Assembly (NCBI GenBank): GCA_903813345.2
Contig: CAIIXF020000009.1
Span: 27,998,740-28,062,739 of the forward strand
DNA length: 64,000 nucleotides
Direction of reading: 5' to 3'
Origin: Owenia fusiformis
Taxonomy: Eukaryota; Annelida; Polychaeta; Sabellida; Oweniidae
Shown here: positions 54,301 through 60,300 of the stretch, piece after piece
Position numbering within the stretch: position 1 is the stretch's first letter
Layout: every line of letters begins with the position of its first letter
The notes under the pieces: model-generated
Databases searched by the model: none
The model's input: the letters and a program-made list of their open reading frames with translations, nothing else
What the model was told of the DNA's origin: nothing
Made by a program: the position numbers and the translations under genes

Positions 54301-57300
54301 CACAACCCATAATTTGTGTATCCTGAATAATACCACTTTTTCAACAAAATTCGCACATCCCATAATTTGAGTATTCAGAAAAGTACCACTTTTTCAGCAT
54401 AATGTCCACATCCGATGATTGGTGTATTCTGATTTGAATACCAGTTTTTTAACAAAATGTGCACATTCCATAATTTAAGTATTCAGAAAAGCACCATTAT
54501 TTTAGCAAAATGCTGTCATCCCTTATTTTTTTTATTTTGAGTGTTAAGAAGTGTTCCAATAATAGACCTTTCCAAATTCTATTAAACCCTGCCTTTTGGC
54601 ACATCAAGGAAGCTATGATCCATTTGGCTATATTGATGATGTAATTGATAAGTTTATCCTATTTTTGCACGAACAAATTGCTACCTACAACCAATGACAT
54701 CATCAATATGGCCAACACATCATAGTTGATTTTCAAAAGGTTACAGGGTTTATTGGAAACGGATATTCCTTTTGTCCTATCCAAAAAGACAAGCACTTAA
54801 CATTAACAATCATTTTTAAAGGACAAGTTTATTAAGTATAAGTGTTGTATTTAAATACATGAAACTGTACACATGTAAGAATAGGATTAGCGTTTCTTAC
54901 AATTATTTTACACTTTTTTTATCATTTGTAACACTTTTTGTATGTGAAGTTTTCAATATGTGTGTTTATAAACCATTTGTAACAATTGTATTACTTAATT
55001 TATGATTTCCAGCCCTATTTACCACTACAAAACAACCATGTCCCACTCTTCCCCCAACCACACCAGCCCCCACAACCCCAGTACCCACAACCCCAAGACC
55101 AACCACTCCAAGGCCAACAACTCCAAGACCTAAAACCCCAAAGCCAACAACCTCAAGACCTAAAACCCCAAGGCCAACAACTTCAAGACCTAAAACCCCA
55201 AGGCCAACAACCTCTAGACCTAAAACCCCAAGGCCAACAACCCAAAGACCTAAAACCCCAAGACCAACAACCTCTAGACCTAAAACCCCAAGGCCAACAA
55301 CCTCTAGACCTAAAACCCCAAGACCAACAACCCCAAGACCAACAACTCTAAGACCTACAACCCCAAGGCCAACTCGAAGACCCACTACAACACGTAATCT
55401 ATTTAATTATTACCTTATGGAAGCCTAGATGTGAATATAGTAAGCCTACATGTGGCTTGCCTTGAGCTTAGTATTGTACACTAATACTTCCATAAATCAT
55501 TTATACTGGATGTTTATATTTCTGACATGCCATTACTTGTATACTTTAGGCATGAATACTTTTTTCTCAGCTATGAAATACTCTATGACATTTATACTCT
55601 ATTAAAGCCATGCTGCTGTACTCAAAGACATTATTACAGTATACAATTATATAAAACTCAATACTCTACTCTTAGACACGTGTATTGTACTTTAAGCCAT
55701 AAATACACTATTTTTACATATATTTACTGCACTCAATGAATTAATACTTTACACTTACATATGCACATTGTACTCAAAGACATTGATACTCTACCTCCAC
55801 ATGTGTATGATGTACAGAAAGACATTGTTTATTTATATTAAGCTCAATACTCTACTCTTAGACATGTTTATTGTACTTTATGGCATTAAAACTCTACCTC
55901 CACATGTGTATGATGTACAGAAAGACATTGTTCATTTATATTAAACTCAATACTCTACTCTTAGACATGTTTATTATACTTTATGGCATTAAAACTCTAC
56001 CTCCACATGTGTATGATGTACAGAAAGACATTGTTCATTTATATTAAACTCAATACTCTACTCTTAGACATGTTTATTGTACTTTATGGCATTAAAACTC
56101 TACATTTACACATGTATAATGTATTTGAAGACATTATTGCACATGTATATTTAATTCAATACTCTACTCTTAGTCATGTATATTGTGTACTATTCTCTCG
56201 GACATAAATATTTGCACATGTATACTATTCTCAGACATTAATACCCATTTACACACATAAACTGTAAAAATAAATACATTGATACTGAGCATTTACACAT
56301 GTATACTGTACTTCAATACATTTGTACATGTACTCTACATTTACACACATTATACTGTACTTAAAGACATTGATACTTTACATTTACACAGACATACTGT
56401 CCAGGCCTGTTGCCATTGGGGATTAGGGGTTTCGAGCAATCTTTCAAAATAATGCAGTTTTCACCATTCTGAGCACCTTCAAGTGATTTTTGGGCTTAAG
56501 TTGTCAAAAGTGAACCCCCCTTGGCAAATCCTGGCTACAGGCTTGAATGTACCACTTTGTATCTCCATTTTATTCTTCCCCTGAGTGCACATAGCTAACT
56601 TACATGCATGTTTATCCCTCAACTAATATTTCAGTAAACTCTCTCATATCCTACCCTGTTTGTAGAGTTAAATTAGCAGACGAAGCACTCTTTTAAGGAG
56701 CCAAGTTAAAAAATGCAAGTGGTACTCATTACCGCTTCCATAGCAGTAATTCAGCTTCTTTGATGGCATGGTGGTCAATCCTTTACCTGCAAACACATAA
56801 GAGAGACAGTCAGAAAATATGTTGAAGTTGTCATTCTGTCTCACATTGATAGAAATATTGAATTGGACTCGTCAATAGGACTCGATATCTAATGTACTAA
56901 ATTGGTTGACATGATGCCAGTAAAGATTCAATACAAAAGCTATTTAGTTAATCTAAATGGCAGTTTATATTTGATATATCTATCATATATGGCTCATAAC
57001 ATTCATCATCTAATTTGTTCACAATGGTAAACTCAAGATCACCATGATATTTTCCAATCTGTCTCCTTGACAACCTAAGGCCTGTTTCTTAACTACATTC
57101 CTGAACACATATGTAAAGTAAAATTGTGAAAATCAAGAGTTCCAATTTTGGGATTCTCGATTTTCAAATGGCCCAGTCCTCTGTTTTTCTATGTTGTGTT
57201 CTAATTCTTCTCTAGCATCATTCGCTACTACGGTTGCTCCTATATCTACAACAACTGAAGAGGGTTCTGGTGGCTCCGGGGGTTCTGGAGGTTAGAATCT

Positions 57301-60300
57301 CAGAAAATGTCATGGTGGTCATATTTTCTTTTGAGAAATACAATATTTTAGAGAGGAATTAGCAAGGAATGGAATAAATGGGTATGGAGTATATATTCAA
57401 AATTGTATGGAAATTCAAAACATTGGACATTTTTTCATGTTTTGGTGAAAAAGGAGTGAAAAAAGTATGACCGCCATGAATTATTTTCATATTTCATAAT
57501 GATTCTTCATAATTCCTCATAATTTCCTTTAACAAATAATGTATGAATTTTCTTTAAAATTCTCTGGAAAGTCTATGCTTTGTGTTGTATCCTTATTTGT
57601 GGCTTAGTTGTGTTTGTTGTGTGTTTCTGTTCCTTATATGGATAAGTCCATTATATTATAGAACTCATAAAATTAAAAATAGTTTAATATAGAAATAATG
57701 TTTTCTAAATGGTAGGTCCCCAAAATTATTAAAAATGTATTGTTCATTCTTTGATGTCAAAGTTTACATTCTGACAGAATTCCAAAATTGAATTTTTTTT
57801 ATAGCATCTGGGTCTGGTGAAGAAGTAACCAGTTGTTATACATGTACCAATGCTGCCACTAACGATCAATGCAACTCGGGTGGCGTGCAGGTGTGCGACG
57901 AAGGGGTAAGATGACATTTCATTCTTGTAGACATTATTTGGACATTCTATCAAAAATTAATAAACACAGTAGATAAAGTCAAATTGTTGTCTCTATCAAT
58001 GCCAATGTCACAAAGTTGTCATGGCTACCATTGTGTCATATTTTATTTGGTATTACATGAAACAGTATCACAACAGATGACTTATTTCATATGATTTGTT
58101 GGAATGCAACCAAACATTACTAGGGGTACCACGATACGAGAAATTGAATATCGATACGTATCTACGATACTGACCTCACGATACGATATGAACGATACAA
58201 TACAATGATACAGTGTAAATTGAAGTAAAACTGAACTTTATTCTAATTTTTCAAACTTGTAAAGCCGAAAATACTTCAAAGAAGGGACTTCCGGTCAAAA
58301 AACGATACGACTGATATTCATTTTATGTATCGATACAGCTCGTATCGGAGGTGAATTGCTCGAGCGCTCGCGGTACCGTCATTACATCACCTTGTGTATA
58401 TACTATTCTTGTACTGTATCTGTATTTTCAGCTTTATTCATTCATCAGTTTCACATTTTGCTAGATTTAGATTGCATATCTTACCCATTGTTTAGAAGAT
58501 GAATTTCAGTGTGGATTTGCTTGATATTTAGGAGATGTGCTCTATGGAAGTGAATGATCCTGGACACATATATAGCTATTCCCAAATTACTAAGCAGTGC
58601 ATGAGAGAGGATCTTTGTCTGGGATTTGAATCACAGAATGATATCTGGTGCAGGTTCTATGGTATCTGTATAGGGTGTTGCCATGGAGAGTATTGTAATG
58701 GTGATGTTCCAGATTTTTATGACTTCTACCCTGGTACGACCAAATGGATATTCTAGATTACATGTCACCAAGAGGTCTTGACAAAGAATCAAATTATATT
58801 TTGATTGAGCTCTCACAGAACACATAAAGCACAAAATGAAGGGATAAACATTACCATTTGTGCAAAAATAGTCTGACATAAAATATTTTGATTTTGCAAG
58901 ATCTCCATATTATTGTTGTCTGTCACCCAGTGTGTCACCTGATATTTTATATATTTTATGTATTGCAGTTGACCATTTTTTTTGTTTAATTACGCACATC
59001 TAAGAAGTGTTTATGTTTGTTCTTACATTGCAGCACACAATATTCTACTAATATGGTGAATTTAATCAATTTTAGGCAAATACCCCAGTTGTTCTAATAC
59101 TGCACAGTTTTATCTTTGATTTAATCAACCATCCCTTTTATCAAAATAACCCAGCCTAATATGGCTAAAAAGACTCTAGGTTATTTTTCCATCCATGGGG
59201 TGATTATACTATACTGTCTCCCCTTCAGAGTATATGTGAGACAAGAGTGATCTTTGAGTTTGAAGAGATTGTACCCCCTACAGCTGCACCTACAACAGCT
59301 CCTAAATCCAAGAGTAAATCTGCAAAATCATCAAAGGCATCTAAGGCGTCATCAAAATCATCTAAGGCATCAAAGGCATCTAAGGCATCATCAAAGGCAT
59401 CAAAGGCATCTAAGGCATCATCAAAGGCATCAAAGGCATCATCAAAGGCATCATCTAAGGCATCATCAAAGGCATCATCTAAGGCATCTAAGGCATCAAA
59501 GGCAACATCAAAGGTGTCAAAGGCATCAAAGTCTTCAAAGTCGAAGGGCAAGAGAAGAAGAAGAAGATCGAAATCAAAGGGATCATCCAAAGAGACATCC
59601 AAAGGAACATCTAAGGGAAAATCTGCAAAATCATCTGGTGTTGTTGATCCAACACCTACTTATAAAAGGACAACCATTATTAAGAAGAGATGCAAGAGAG
59701 AGAATGCGTGCAACACGGCAATGTTGAATAACCCAACCCAATGTAACCCATTGTCCCCATCCCCTGTCTGTGTGTCATGCTGTACGGGACGAAGGTGTAA
59801 TTTCGCCTTACCATCCAACCTGCCGTATCCAGGTATACATACTCGGAATCTGCCTGGAGATTGTTTCTTAATGTAACTCTGCTTGCTCTCCTACTCCATC
59901 TACCTCCTTGGAGTTTCTTTTAGAGGCCTTTATTTAGATACATTACATTGGATATTTCTACAGCAGAGGTGAATTATAATGGCTCTCTTGAAAAGCCAAT
60001 AGAAACCCTAGTTTGGCATTGATCTATTTTAAAAGTAACTATGATAGTTTTTCACCATATGAGCCCACTGAATGACGCCATTCCCATCCTACTGTATTTC
60101 AGATTCATCTAGCTTGATATTCTCAACTAATTAACTCCTAATATAGCAACCATTTGACTAACAATAGTTACTCATACTTTTAGATGAATGCTTGATTATG
60201 TCTTAAGCCATCCTCACATATGAACGAAAACCCCCGAAAGAATGTTAACATTCCCGATGACCAGATTTGACAATTTACCCAATTTGCAACGCTGCGTTTT

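Noticed and set aside
54966-55385. 139-codon antisense Val/Gly/Leu frame
   Set aside because: Shadow of the TTPRP repeat exon.
59225-59602. Antisense Asp/Ala-rich open frame
   Set aside because: Shadow of the Ser/Ala/Lys repeat in alternative exon B; no independent splice or domain support.
59254-59727. 157-codon Arg/His-rich forward frame
   Set aside because: Out-of-frame reading of exon B; the exon B frame has the conserved LU Cys pattern and matching splice phases.
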